Assembly: GCF_003054285.1 (NCBI RefSeq)
Contig: NZ_QBKS01000001.1
Span: forward strand, 1,426,001-1,490,000
Reading direction: 5' to 3'
Origin: Litoreibacter ponti
GTDB taxonomy: Bacteria; Pseudomonadota; Alphaproteobacteria; Rhodobacterales; Rhodobacteraceae
DNA: 64,000 bases
The notes beneath the pieces were generated by a model, which was not told the DNA's origin, searched no databases, and was given only the letters and a program-made list of their open reading frames with translations. Positions 52,800 to 60,492 of this stretch are shown one piece after another (the first letter of the stretch is position 1; every line of letters begins with the position of its first letter). The translations under genes and the position numbers were made by a program.

Positions 52800-53765
52800 A
52801 TGCGCATCTATCTAAATGAACTATCCGTCCAAGCGCAGTTTCAAGACGAAACTGAATTTCGGCAACTACTTGAGCAGCTTATGGCAGCACGCGTTCGCTC
52901 TCCCTCATTAGCTGGAATTCGCACAACGCCGTATTTGGCTGATCGACCTGTTTCTCATCAGCGCAATGTTCGACAAGTTGTGCAGTCATGGCGCGGATCC
53001 CCGATAGCTAGCGCCGTTCTGGCTTGGGTTGGTCGCAATGGCCCGTTCATCGAGGCGGACCGCTTAGTCGAAGATGAAGATCTGTTCCAATGTCTGGGTA
53101 TCGAAGTAACCGATGGCGGTCTTGGAGAGGCTGCTCGCCGTGTCAAATCAGGCGAGTCTGTCTTCACAATTAGCTTCCCCGGCGGAACGCCAAACTTCGC
53201 CTTTTCACCGCTTTGCGTTGTCCATGGCTTCGAGGATGCGCCTCTTGGAACATACACAGTCGAGAATTTTTGGGAGATGGAAGCCGCAGTTGCACGCGCG
53301 CTTTTTGAGCAAGGACCAGCCACGAACTGGCGGGAGATGATAGAAGAAGCGAGACAACGCTTTCCTAGACTTGACCTTCCAAATGCATTGTACGAAGAGC
53401 CTCGCCTTTCGCGCGAGCCGTTTGACCCAATCATTCGCGATCGCTTCTACGTCTTGCTAGAATATCTAAATGCATACATGTGCGGGCGGGACGATGCAGG
53501 AAATGAGGGCCCAGTTTCCTTAGAAATTCTCCAGACGCATTTTCACGGTGAGCGAGCACTTTTTTCGCCCGAATCTACGACCAATAAGCGCGATTTTAGG
53601 AACCAGATGACATTTCCAGACCCGAACGGTGGAGACAACATCTTTGCTCATTACCACGGCAAGATCAGCCATCGAGTGTTTAGGTTACATTTTGACTGGC
53701 CGGTTCCAGCAGCTGCGATAAGGCTAAAAGTTCTCTATTTAGGGCCAAAGCTCACAAAGGCTTGA
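52800..53765 (+). CDS. Unknown protein, third gene of the DUF262/ATPase system
   Basis: 321 residues from ATG 52800, 4 bases after the ATPase stop. Mixed alpha/beta protein with acid/hydroxyl-rich first half (PFIEADRLVEDEDLFQC) and a distinctive ending: NIFAHYHGKISHRVFRLHFDWPVPA then IRLKVLYLGPKLTKA. Similar endings accompany DUF3696-type ATPases in other genomes, by my recollection. The function is not known; nuclease or effector is possible. Confidence 0.7.
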   Translation: MRIYLNELSVQAQFQDETEFRQLLEQLMAARVRSPSLAGIRTTPYLADRPVSHQRNVRQVVQSWRGSPIASAVLAWVGRNGPFIEADRLVEDEDLFQCLGIEVTDGGLGEAARRVKSGESVFTISFPGGTPNFAFSPLCVVHGFEDAPLGTYTVENFWEMEAAVARALFEQGPATNWREMIEEARQRFPRLDLPNALYEEPRLSREPFDPIIRDRFYVLLEYLNAYMCGRDDAGNEGPVSLEILQTHFHGERALFSPESTTNKRDFRNQMTFPDPNGGDNIFAHYHGKISHRVFRLHFDWPVPAAAIRLKVLYLGPKLTKA

Positions 53766-53836
53766 CTATCGGCGTTCTCATCAATTGAAGGACCAAAGCC
53801 ATTGTTTCCATCAATGATTGTTGAGAACTCTCTTGC

Positions 53837-53853
53837 AGCGGCGAACGGCCGCT
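53837..53853. terminator. Hairpin between converging cargo and virD4 genes
   Basis: AGCGGC, loop GAACG, GCCGCT, six perfect pairs, between the stop at 53765 (plus) and the stop at 53863 (minus). No T-run is obvious on either side. Confidence 0.4.
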
Positions 53854-53862
53854 TCCCGCGCT

Positions 53863-55755
53863 TCATCCCTGTGTCGCGTCTTTCATAAACCTCTCCACTC
53901 GATCTGTTCCTGCCTGATACTCATCCAAATTCGCCTTTTCGCCTGACACAGCACCCGGTTCTTCGTTGGCCAAACCATCGATCTCTTCGCGCCGCTTCCC
54001 GCCACCGTCAGAGCCCTCATTTGAAACCGCTCTCGGCACCTCAAGCGCCCCAATCTTCGCCTCCAGCGCCTTGATCTGTCCTTGCAGCCCGCGCATTTGG
54101 TCCCCGGCGGACGGATACGGCAGATCGCCGGTCTGCTTGTCGAAGATTTGCTTAAGGAACCGATCCTCATAGTACTTGATCCGCTTGGCGCGCACGGGCA
54201 TTTGCGCGTCGACGACCAGAACGATGTCATCAAGATCCATGCGCCGCGCTTCATCCTCGGGCAGCAAAGCGGTTTCTTCGGTCCGCTCGGACATGCTGCG
54301 CCCGGCAAAAGGGTTGCGGCCAACCGAGCGCGAACGGGTCACGACGCGCTTGGTGGTTTTGCCGACGGCCTTGCTGAGCTCTTCGATGGTCTTTTCATCT
54401 GATGGGGTCAGATAGAGTTTGATACCCGCATTACCCTGCAAGGCGCGGCGGGCGTTTTCACCATAGATTTCATCGAGCGCAGGGATGGTCTGGGTGACGA
54501 TCGCGAGATTGGCCCGGTAGGACCTCAGGGTTTCGATGCTGTCGAGAACGATCGGCATTTTGCCCAGGCGGTTGAACTCATCGAGCATGATCATTACCGG
54601 CCAGGGCTCGTCCTTGCCGGGTTCATGGTCCTGCAGGGATGCCAGCAAGTCCGAGAAGAACAATCGGATCAGCGGCGCGAGCGGTTTCACCATCAGCGGT
54701 TCAACCACAAGATAGACCGAAGAAGGCGTCTTTCGGATATCGCGAAAATCGAAGTCCGACGTAGCGGTCGCACGGTCGATGGCCGGGTTTGACCACTGCT
54801 TGAGGCCAGATGTCATCAAGAGCGATAGGTAGGACGTCAGCGTATCGTTGTTGGTCGAAGCCATGCGCATGAAGATCAACTTGGCGGCTGGGTTGACTAC
54901 TTCGTCGGCACGGCGGCGATATTCCTTCTGTTTATCACCGCCTGAGGCCGTGATGCGGTAGATTTCGCCCAAGGTCGGCCGTTTGCGCTCGAACGCCAGA
55001 AGCCCTGCTGCCACGAACAAATCGATACCACCATCAAGAAGCCCCTGAACCCGGTCGTTGTCAGCTTGCAGGAAGAGAGACGCCAGGAGCTGCAGGTCCA
55101 TCTGCTGGCGGTCAACGTTGTCCAGCGCCGAGATGCGCAGCAAAGGATTGTAGCGGTGCGAGCGGCCCTCCTTCCAATCTGTGGGCGCGAACCGGAATAC
55201 CTTGTCGCCCTGCGCTGCCCTGTGGCGCGCGGTCGCTTCGAAGTTTTCCCCCTTCACGTCCAGCACCACGGCACTGCCCTGATAGGTCAGCAGGTTGGGA
55301 ATAACGAAGCCCGTGGTCTTGCCGCGTCCGGTCGGGGCTACGATCAGGGCATGGGGAAAGACCTTGGACATAACGAAAGGTTTGCGGCTTTTGGGCTTAC
55401 CCATTTTGCCGAGAACAAAGCCGTGGCCAGGTTTGCCGAAAAAGCCGTTCCGCTTCATCTCTGACATGTGCTGCCAGTGGGTTTTACCGAACTTGGTCAG
55501 CGCGTCGTTCATCAACACAGCGCTAAGCAAAACACCGGCGCAGGTGCTGATCCCCACGATCAGGTGAACGATCTGCATATCGTCCGGATGGGATGTCCGA
55601 AAATCCAAATAGCCGCGCGCAAGCATTAGAAGATCGATATCCGCCCCGAACCCGAACCAGCGAAACGTCAGAAAGGCCGACGCCAGAACATACCCGAGAA
55701 CTGCTCCGAGAAGAGCAAAGCTCAAGACGCCGAGTGCGATCCGCGCCTTACCCAT
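53863..55755 (-). CDS. virD4: VirD4/TraG-type coupling protein
   Basis: 630 residues. Two N-terminal membrane helices, then Walker A APTGRGKTTGFVIPNLL, Walker B VMIMLDEFNRLGKMP, and sensor TPSDEKTIEELSKAVG; the C-terminal tail is acidic and basic mixed (GSDGGGKRREEIDG). Links the relaxase-DNA complex to the pore. Overlaps the relaxase gene by 8 bases. Confidence 0.93.
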   Translation of the reverse strand: MGKARIALGVLSFALLGAVLGYVLASAFLTFRWFGFGADIDLLMLARGYLDFRTSHPDDMQIVHLIVGISTCAGVLLSAVLMNDALTKFGKTHWQHMSEMKRNGFFGKPGHGFVLGKMGKPKSRKPFVMSKVFPHALIVAPTGRGKTTGFVIPNLLTYQGSAVVLDVKGENFEATARHRAAQGDKVFRFAPTDWKEGRSHRYNPLLRISALDNVDRQQMDLQLLASLFLQADNDRVQGLLDGGIDLFVAAGLLAFERKRPTLGEIYRITASGGDKQKEYRRRADEVVNPAAKLIFMRMASTNNDTLTSYLSLLMTSGLKQWSNPAIDRATATSDFDFRDIRKTPSSVYLVVEPLMVKPLAPLIRLFFSDLLASLQDHEPGKDEPWPVMIMLDEFNRLGKMPIVLDSIETLRSYRANLAIVTQTIPALDEIYGENARRALQGNAGIKLYLTPSDEKTIEELSKAVGKTTKRVVTRSRSVGRNPFAGRSMSERTEETALLPEDEARRMDLDDIVLVVDAQMPVRAKRIKYYEDRFLKQIFDKQTGDLPYPSAGDQMRGLQGQIKALEAKIGALEVPRAVSNEGSDGGGKRREEIDGLANEEPGAVSGEKANLDEYQAGTDRVERFMKDATQG

Positions 55756-57556
55756 GCCTCACACCCTTTTCGCTGTCGGCATCGACATGTCGCTCGCGTC
55801 GGACGTCTATTTCTTCATTGGCGATCTCGTCGAGGACATGCTCCATCGCCACGCTGCTCGCCAGAGCGGCATCGCTCTGCAGATATGCCTTGGCCGCATA
55901 GAGCCGGTCTAGGCGGTTTTCGATATGTTCCTCCAGCGCGGTCTCATCGCCAATTGCCAAGTCGGGGGTGTTTTCTTCACCGATCAGTTCCTCCATCTCA
56001 GCACGCAAAGTCTCGCGTTCCAGGTCATTTCGGAATGGATTTGCTGCTGGCTCGTCCCTCAAGCGGCTCAGGATGTCAGCGGTGGTCGGCGGCAACCGTT
56101 CTACGGTGGGCTCCTGCCGGTCTGCTACCGCCGTCCCACTGTCTTTGAGAACTTGCGTCTCGGCCAACAAGCGGCCCAGATCACTGTGCACCTGGTCGAG
56201 ACGGTCGATTGCTTTCTCGAGCTCATCAGCGCGAGACAGGTCAAAGCCTTCCTTCTCGGCAATCGCATTCAAATCCTGTCCAAGCCATTGCCGCTCGAGC
56301 GCGGCATTGCCTGCGCCGATTTCGACACGACGTGTCACCTCTTGCGGTTCAATGCCGGTGCCCCTCAAAGCCTGCTGAAGACGTTCTGCCAGAGCTGGAT
56401 CCTGCAAAACGCCTTGGGCCTCGGCCCGCATATTCGGAGCGGAATAGATCCCACTTTGGGACGCGTCCTCGAGCAAGGTATGGGACTGAGTTCCCATTGG
56501 GCTCAGATGTGACAAAGAGCGATAGATATCGTTCAGCTCATGCTCAAGCGCGGCACGCCGCTCCACCGGGGCATCCGCCACAATGCGTTCGGCCTGGTTG
56601 ATCTTGTCGTGAAAGGCATCCACGACCTCGTCAAAGGAATGCTGTTCTTCGGCCATGCCATATACCTTTCCATCTGCTTCAATCGGTTTGCCCTGCGCCA
56701 AAAGCGTCGCGGCCTTGTCCAAGGCTGCTGCTATGTCATGCTGGTTCTCGCGCGAGGCCTCGGCAGCAAGGCCGCGATAAAGCCGCGCGTTCTGCGCGAC
56801 TTCAGCCAAGGCACGGTCAAGCTCTGGCCCCACGCGCTCACGCTCGGCCAACTTCTGGCCCGTGGCTTCCGCGCGACGCTGTTCTACATCGCCTGGACTC
56901 TTCGTCGTGATCCCACGCTCGAGTTTTCGCGTCGCCTCAAGCCGCAGCCCATAGCGGTCCGATACCTCCACCATCGCTTCGCGAAAACTGTCGTAGTTGA
57001 AGTGGTGGCCTTCCTTCAGAAAGAAGAACTCGCCATCCTTGCTGCGCCGGTTCAGAACGATATGGGCATGCGGGTGATCCCGGTCCTCGTGCACGGCCGC
57101 GATGTAGTCAAAGTGGCTGCCGTCGCCCTGAAAAAAACGCTCGCAAATCTCGCGCGTGATCTCTGCGACATCTTCGCCGCGCGTGCCAATCGGGAAAGCC
57201 ATCAACAGATGAGAAGTGTGCCCCAGCTTGGGATGGAACCCTTCATTCCACTGCGCGGAAAACCGACGCGTGACCTGCTCGATCTCTTTGGCCGACAAGA
57301 CGCTTTGGCCGTCATAGGTGCCACGGCTGTCGATGATAAAGCTCGACTTTGTGGTCAGGTATTCCAGCTGGTTGCGCAACTGCGCTTTGTTGTGCGTGCC
57401 ACCGTCGCGAATGGCTTTGAAGATCGCGGGGGAATGCCCCATGGCGGCGCGCGCCATTTGCTTGGCACGGACGCGCGGGACGCTGCCGCGAATGCGGCTC
57501 CAGTCACGATCGAAAAAGGCCTCCTGCGCGGCAGCAACGGCGCTATTCCGGGCCAT
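55748..57556 (-). CDS. MOBP-type relaxase (VirD2-like)
   Basis: 602 residues from ATG 57556, with GGAGG before it (57567-57571). Motif III is complete: HEDRDHPHAHIVLN with His156, Asp158, Pro162, His163, His165 and Asn169. A Tyr in QLEYLTTKSS (66) is the candidate nicking residue. The long C-terminal part (about 230-600) is helical and probably docks to VirD4 and to the VirB channel. Overlaps mobC (14 bases). Confidence 0.9.
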   Translation of the reverse strand: MARNSAVAAAQEAFFDRDWSRIRGSVPRVRAKQMARAAMGHSPAIFKAIRDGGTHNKAQLRNQLEYLTTKSSFIIDSRGTYDGQSVLSAKEIEQVTRRFSAQWNEGFHPKLGHTSHLLMAFPIGTRGEDVAEITREICERFFQGDGSHFDYIAAVHEDRDHPHAHIVLNRRSKDGEFFFLKEGHHFNYDSFREAMVEVSDRYGLRLEATRKLERGITTKSPGDVEQRRAEATGQKLAERERVGPELDRALAEVAQNARLYRGLAAEASRENQHDIAAALDKAATLLAQGKPIEADGKVYGMAEEQHSFDEVVDAFHDKINQAERIVADAPVERRAALEHELNDIYRSLSHLSPMGTQSHTLLEDASQSGIYSAPNMRAEAQGVLQDPALAERLQQALRGTGIEPQEVTRRVEIGAGNAALERQWLGQDLNAIAEKEGFDLSRADELEKAIDRLDQVHSDLGRLLAETQVLKDSGTAVADRQEPTVERLPPTTADILSRLRDEPAANPFRNDLERETLRAEMEELIGEENTPDLAIGDETALEEHIENRLDRLYAAKAYLQSDAALASSVAMEHVLDEIANEEIDVRRERHVDADSEKGVRHG

Positions 57557-58133
57557 CGGCAAAGCCTCCTAGAATGCGGCCAATCTCGCCCGAAAGTGCG
57601 CTACGGCGGCGCTGCGCCATGTCTTGAACCTGGTCCGCGATGTCGAAAATCAGCCCTGCCAAAGCGCGAACCTGGGCATGGGCAGAATTGCCATAGGGCG
57701 GCGTCTTGCCTTGGCGCTTTGCCTCGTTCAAGCGCTGCGCGATCTGGTTGATATTGTTGCCGGTGCGATTGAGCGAGGCCGATAGCCCCTGCATCTGATT
57801 GGCCAATTCATCGTCAGGAACGAAGAGATCGTTTGACGCATAAATCAGCCGCCGCAGCCCCTCGGCGCGGCTGGTGATATCATGCCGCGTCAGCACTGCA
57901 TCGAAGCCCGCCAGCTCCTTTGGCGTGAGCCGGACATTCACCAGCTCGGAGCGCACGCGTGCATCTAGCTTGCGGCTTTGATCGGCCTTCAACGTGTAGA
58001 AGATGCTGCGGGTCGTGACGCCGAATTCGTGGGCCAGATCTTCGATCTGCACCCCCTCGGCACGCTTGCGCACGATGGCGAAACGCTGGTTTTGCGTCAG
58101 TCGCTTGTGCTGTGGTGCGCGCGGTCGGCCCAT
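57543..58133 (-). CDS. mobC: MobC-type relaxosome protein
   Basis: 196 residues. N-terminal helix-turn-helix (VQIEDLAHEFGVTTRSIFYT), then the MobC domain: RLTPKELAGFDAVLTRHDIT and the signature GLSASLNRTGNNINQIAQRLNEAKR (read as overlapping pieces around 115-140). Binds oriT next to the nick and helps the relaxase. Directly downstream of the nested inverted repeats at 58168-58237. Confidence 0.88.
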   Translation of the reverse strand: MGRPRAPQHKRLTQNQRFAIVRKRAEGVQIEDLAHEFGVTTRSIFYTLKADQSRKLDARVRSELVNVRLTPKELAGFDAVLTRHDITSRAEGLRRLIYASNDLFVPDDELANQMQGLSASLNRTGNNINQIAQRLNEAKRQGKTPPYGNSAHAQVRALAGLIFDIADQVQDMAQRRRSALSGEIGRILGGFADGPE

Positions 58134-58167
58134 GTGAAGTAATCACCCCTATTTCTTGCCAGCATCA

Positions 58168-58237
58168 TACAGGCAGCCCTGTTATGGCATTTCGCCATAA
58201 TTGATGCAATATTATAATATTGCATCAACTGCCTGTA
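58168..58237. other. Candidate oriT / operator with nested inverted repeats
   Basis: Outer arms TACAGGCAG (58168-58176) and CTGCCTGTA (58229-58237) are exact reverse complements. Inside are TTATGGC-loop-GCCATAA (58182-58200) and a perfect 28-base palindrome (58201-58228) with half TTGATGCAATATTA. The spot is the intergenic region ahead of mobC, the usual place of oriT for MOBP elements, and the inner parts are binding-site-like. Confidence 0.7.
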
Positions 58238-58267
58238 TTCCGTTTGGAGCAGCCTCAGGTTGCGACC

Positions 58268-58284
58268 GCCGGGTAAAGCCCGGC
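58268..58284. terminator. Short GC-rich hairpin
   Basis: GCCGGG, loop TAAAG, CCCGGC, 24 bases past the minus-strand stop at 58308. No T-run follows; it may be a terminator or a part of oriT. Confidence 0.35.
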
Positions 58285-58307
58285 CACATGCGCAAGGCAT
58301 GGCACCA

Positions 58308-58589
58308 CTAGTCGTGGTTCCACGCCTCAGCATCGCCAAGCAATTGCAGCGCTATTGCGCGGGCCGCGCCTTCGGCGCTGACATAGGATTGATGGTCGGG
58401 CAGCTCGTGTAGATCAAAGGGCTGTTGCGGGTCGTCCGGGGTCTCCACTCGGACATAGATCGCCCAGCCATCGATCAGTGCTGGATCATCACAGTACTCC
58501 TGCCCGCCATCGAACAGATTGCAGAACCCATGCAGATGCACGCTGGCGCGGCCCTCTAGGGCCGCCTGCCTGATGTCAGAATACTGCAT
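58308..58589 (-). CDS. Hypothetical protein
   Basis: 93 residues: alpha/beta with an aromatic middle (HLHGFCNLFDGGQEYCDDPA) and WAIYVRVETPDD. No known domain. Overlaps the next gene by 14 bases; part of the four-gene ardC operon of the element. Confidence 0.6.
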   Translation of the reverse strand: MQYSDIRQAALEGRASVHLHGFCNLFDGGQEYCDDPALIDGWAIYVRVETPDDPQQPFDLHELPDHQSYVSAEGAARAIALQLLGDAEAWNHD

Positions 58590-58800
58590 GGCAAACCTCG
58601 GCGCTTTCTTCGATGAAAAATTCGTCAGGCTTGCCGTTCAGGCGGGTGCCATCCTGACTGGTCAAACCGATAGCTGACCCGTTATGCGTGAAGGTGATGA
58701 GGTATTGCCCGAGGCCATCACGCGTCAACACATACCCGCAGTTGACCCAGTGAACGCGGTTGCCCGCGTCCACTGCTGCTTTGATCTCTTCCAAAGTCAT
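58576..58800 (-). CDS. Hypothetical protein
   Basis: 74 residues, beta-rich (VHWVNCGYVLTRDGLGQYLI, TFTHNGSAIGLTSQDG). No known domain. Coupled on both sides (14 and 4 base overlaps). Confidence 0.6.
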   Translation of the reverse strand: MTLEEIKAAVDAGNRVHWVNCGYVLTRDGLGQYLITFTHNGSAIGLTSQDGTRLNGKPDEFFIEESAEVCHAVF

Positions 58801-59000
58801 CGCAACGCCTCCTCAAGGATTGCAAGAGCCCCAAGACAATCGTCGATATAGGGTTGCTCCTCGCCGTCCAGATCGTTCAGCTCGAGCCGGTTCAAGACCG
58901 CGTAGAGCGTGGCGCGTGCCTCGCGGGCAGCGCTTCGCAAGCTAACTGTGTCTTCCAAACGCGCCGTCGCAAAGTCATCGCTGTGATAGTCAGGGATCAT
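58797..59000 (-). CDS. Hypothetical protein
   Basis: 67 residues from ATG 59000, acidic and helical (YHSDDFATARLEDTVSLRSA). Overlaps the ardC stop by 4 bases. A longer reading upstream lies in the ardC gene. Confidence 0.55.
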   Translation of the reverse strand: MIPDYHSDDFATARLEDTVSLRSAAREARATLYAVLNRLELNDLDGEEQPYIDDCLGALAILEEALR

Positions 59001-59875
59001 GCTGCCACCTCCTTGCTCTGACCTGCCGCTGCTAGGACAAAATCGGCAGCCTTTTGCGCCCCAGACGCCGCGCGAAAAATCGCCCGCTTGTCCTCTTTGA
59101 GAGCTTTCAACCACCCTTCAACATAGGCGGCGCTTTGGTCGAACTCCTGCGCGACACCAATCTGAGCACCTAGGAAACAAGCACCGATTTCTGCCACCAG
59201 CTCTTCAAAGGCATAGGCTTCGCGGTTCGCAAATTTCTTGATCCGCTCCAGCCGCTTTTCGCTTCCGGTCCAATGGATCACCTCATGGGCCAACGTCCCA
59301 TAGTAGCCTGTCGCACTGTCAAAGGTGGCAATCTTCGGCATGTGGATGTGATCTTTGGCGGGGCTGAAATAGGCGCGCGGGTCGTCGCTGGTGACGATCT
59401 CCGCCCCTGTCCGGCTGAAAAACGCCTCAAGCTCCGGATCTTCCGCCGTGCCAAGGTCGCGCGGGGCCTCGGGCCGGATGTAGTATTCCTCCGGCAAGCC
59501 CTTGATCTGATCCGCATTGAACACACGATAGGCGCGCGCATAGGGCAGCTCTTCCTCAATGCCCAATTCGTTCTCTCGGGTGAATGTCCCGTATTTGACA
59601 ACGGTGGACGACATTTCGCCCTTGCGGACCTGTCCACCCAGCTCTTGGGCCTGTTTGTAGGTCATCCAGCGGCTGGACACATGGCCTTGCTTGGCGGCCA
59701 TGACCCAAAGCATCAGGACATTAATCCCGCGATACTCCTCGCCGTTGTGACGGGTTGGCAAGGCAATGCCGGACGCGCTCCCAGTCCACGGCTTGCGCCA
59801 TGGCGGCGTGCCCGCCTCGATCTCTGCAATAATGGTGTCTGTGACATGGGCATAAACATCAAACTTCGGTGCCAT
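58997..59875 (-). CDS. ardC: ArdC-type antirestriction protein
   Basis: 292 residues. N-terminal ssDNA-binding domain (VYAHVTDTIIAEIEAGTPPW, GIALPTRHNGEEYRGINVLM) and a C-terminal zincin-like peptidase domain with HEVIHWTG (His197, Glu198, His201) and a further Glu in EELVAEIGA. ArdC protects incoming single-stranded plasmid DNA from restriction. First gene of a minus-strand operon of four. Confidence 0.9.
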   Translation of the reverse strand: MAPKFDVYAHVTDTIIAEIEAGTPPWRKPWTGSASGIALPTRHNGEEYRGINVLMLWVMAAKQGHVSSRWMTYKQAQELGGQVRKGEMSSTVVKYGTFTRENELGIEEELPYARAYRVFNADQIKGLPEEYYIRPEAPRDLGTAEDPELEAFFSRTGAEIVTSDDPRAYFSPAKDHIHMPKIATFDSATGYYGTLAHEVIHWTGSEKRLERIKKFANREAYAFEELVAEIGACFLGAQIGVAQEFDQSAAYVEGWLKALKEDKRAIFRAASGAQKAADFVLAAAGQSKEVAA

Positions 59876-60067
59876 TTGTGGCCTCCTTGATCAAAGTGAC
59901 GCGGGTGAGGCTTCGCGCCCCCTTCCGCCGATGGGCTGCGCCTCGGCCACCTGATCTGACCGAATACGCATGTATTCGGCGGAACAGAGTGGGAGAGGGC
60001 AAAGCCCGACCCACGGCCTTGAACGGGGCTGTCAATCGGCCACATTTGCAAAGAAAATGTCTGCGCC

Positions 60068-60138
60068 AAAATCAGACGCCAATTTGCCCCGCGAGGAATG
60101 GCTCGCCCGCGAGACAGGGGAAATTGGTGGCTGATTTT
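60068..60138. repeat. Long imperfect inverted repeat
   Basis: Left arm AAAATCAGACGCCAATTT then GCCCC (60068-60090). Right arm GGGGAAATTGGTGGCTGATTTT (read in two parts, 60117-60138), whose reverse complement matches the left arm with two mismatches and one gap. The 26-base centre has its own GC-rich short dyad. It could be a resolution or attachment site, a transcript hairpin, or a binding region. Confidence 0.6.
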
Positions 60139-60403
60139 GGGGATGGACTAAGGTTGACCGCCACGGTCAGGGATGTTGGGCGGACCAAACAAAAGGAAAG
60201 ATGCCTGGAACGGGGTGAGCGGGACAACGGCCCGTTGAGCCCAGGTGCAGTCTATTGGGTGAGGTTGCCCGCGCGCTTAAGCGTGGGCTCAAATTAAGGC
60301 AAAATACAAGTAGCTGCCGCTGTTAAATACTTGCATAAATCTATCTCCGCCAAGACTCCTAGTTGCGACGGCTGGAAAAAGACAATCACACCAAGCATTT
60401 CGA

Positions 60404-60432
60404 TTGAACACGACATAGCTCCCCGCTATCGT
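60404..60432 (+). promoter_or_regulatory. Promoter candidate of the BREX operon
   Basis: TTGAAC at 60404-60409 and TATCGT at 60427-60432 with a 17-base spacer, upstream of the WYL gene and of the operator. Confidence 0.45.
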
Positions 60433-60452
60433 TCAGACAGCACAAAAAATGT

Positions 60453-60475
60453 GCGCGTACATTAATCATACGCGC
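60453..60475. promoter_or_regulatory. Inverted repeat operator candidate before the WYL gene
   Basis: GCGCGTA (60453-60459), 9-base spacer, TACGCGC (60469-60475), seven exact pairs, 17 bases before the GTG start. BrxR-type repressors bind such sites before their own operon. Confidence 0.6.
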
Positions 60476-60492
60476 CGATTCGGGAGTGCGAA

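Larger units (their letters stand above)
59876..60492. other. Long noncoding stretch before the BREX locus
   Basis: 617 bases. Contains a 20-base palindrome (59960-59979: CCGAATAC, GCAT, GTATTCGG), a long imperfect inverted repeat (60068-60138), and the promoter and operator of the BREX operon (60404-60475). No gene seen. Confidence 0.6.

Noticed and set aside
56540..57751. Plus-strand frame (403 codons) opposite the relaxase
   Set aside because: Shadow of the relaxase gene, which has a perfect motif III and a ribosome site.
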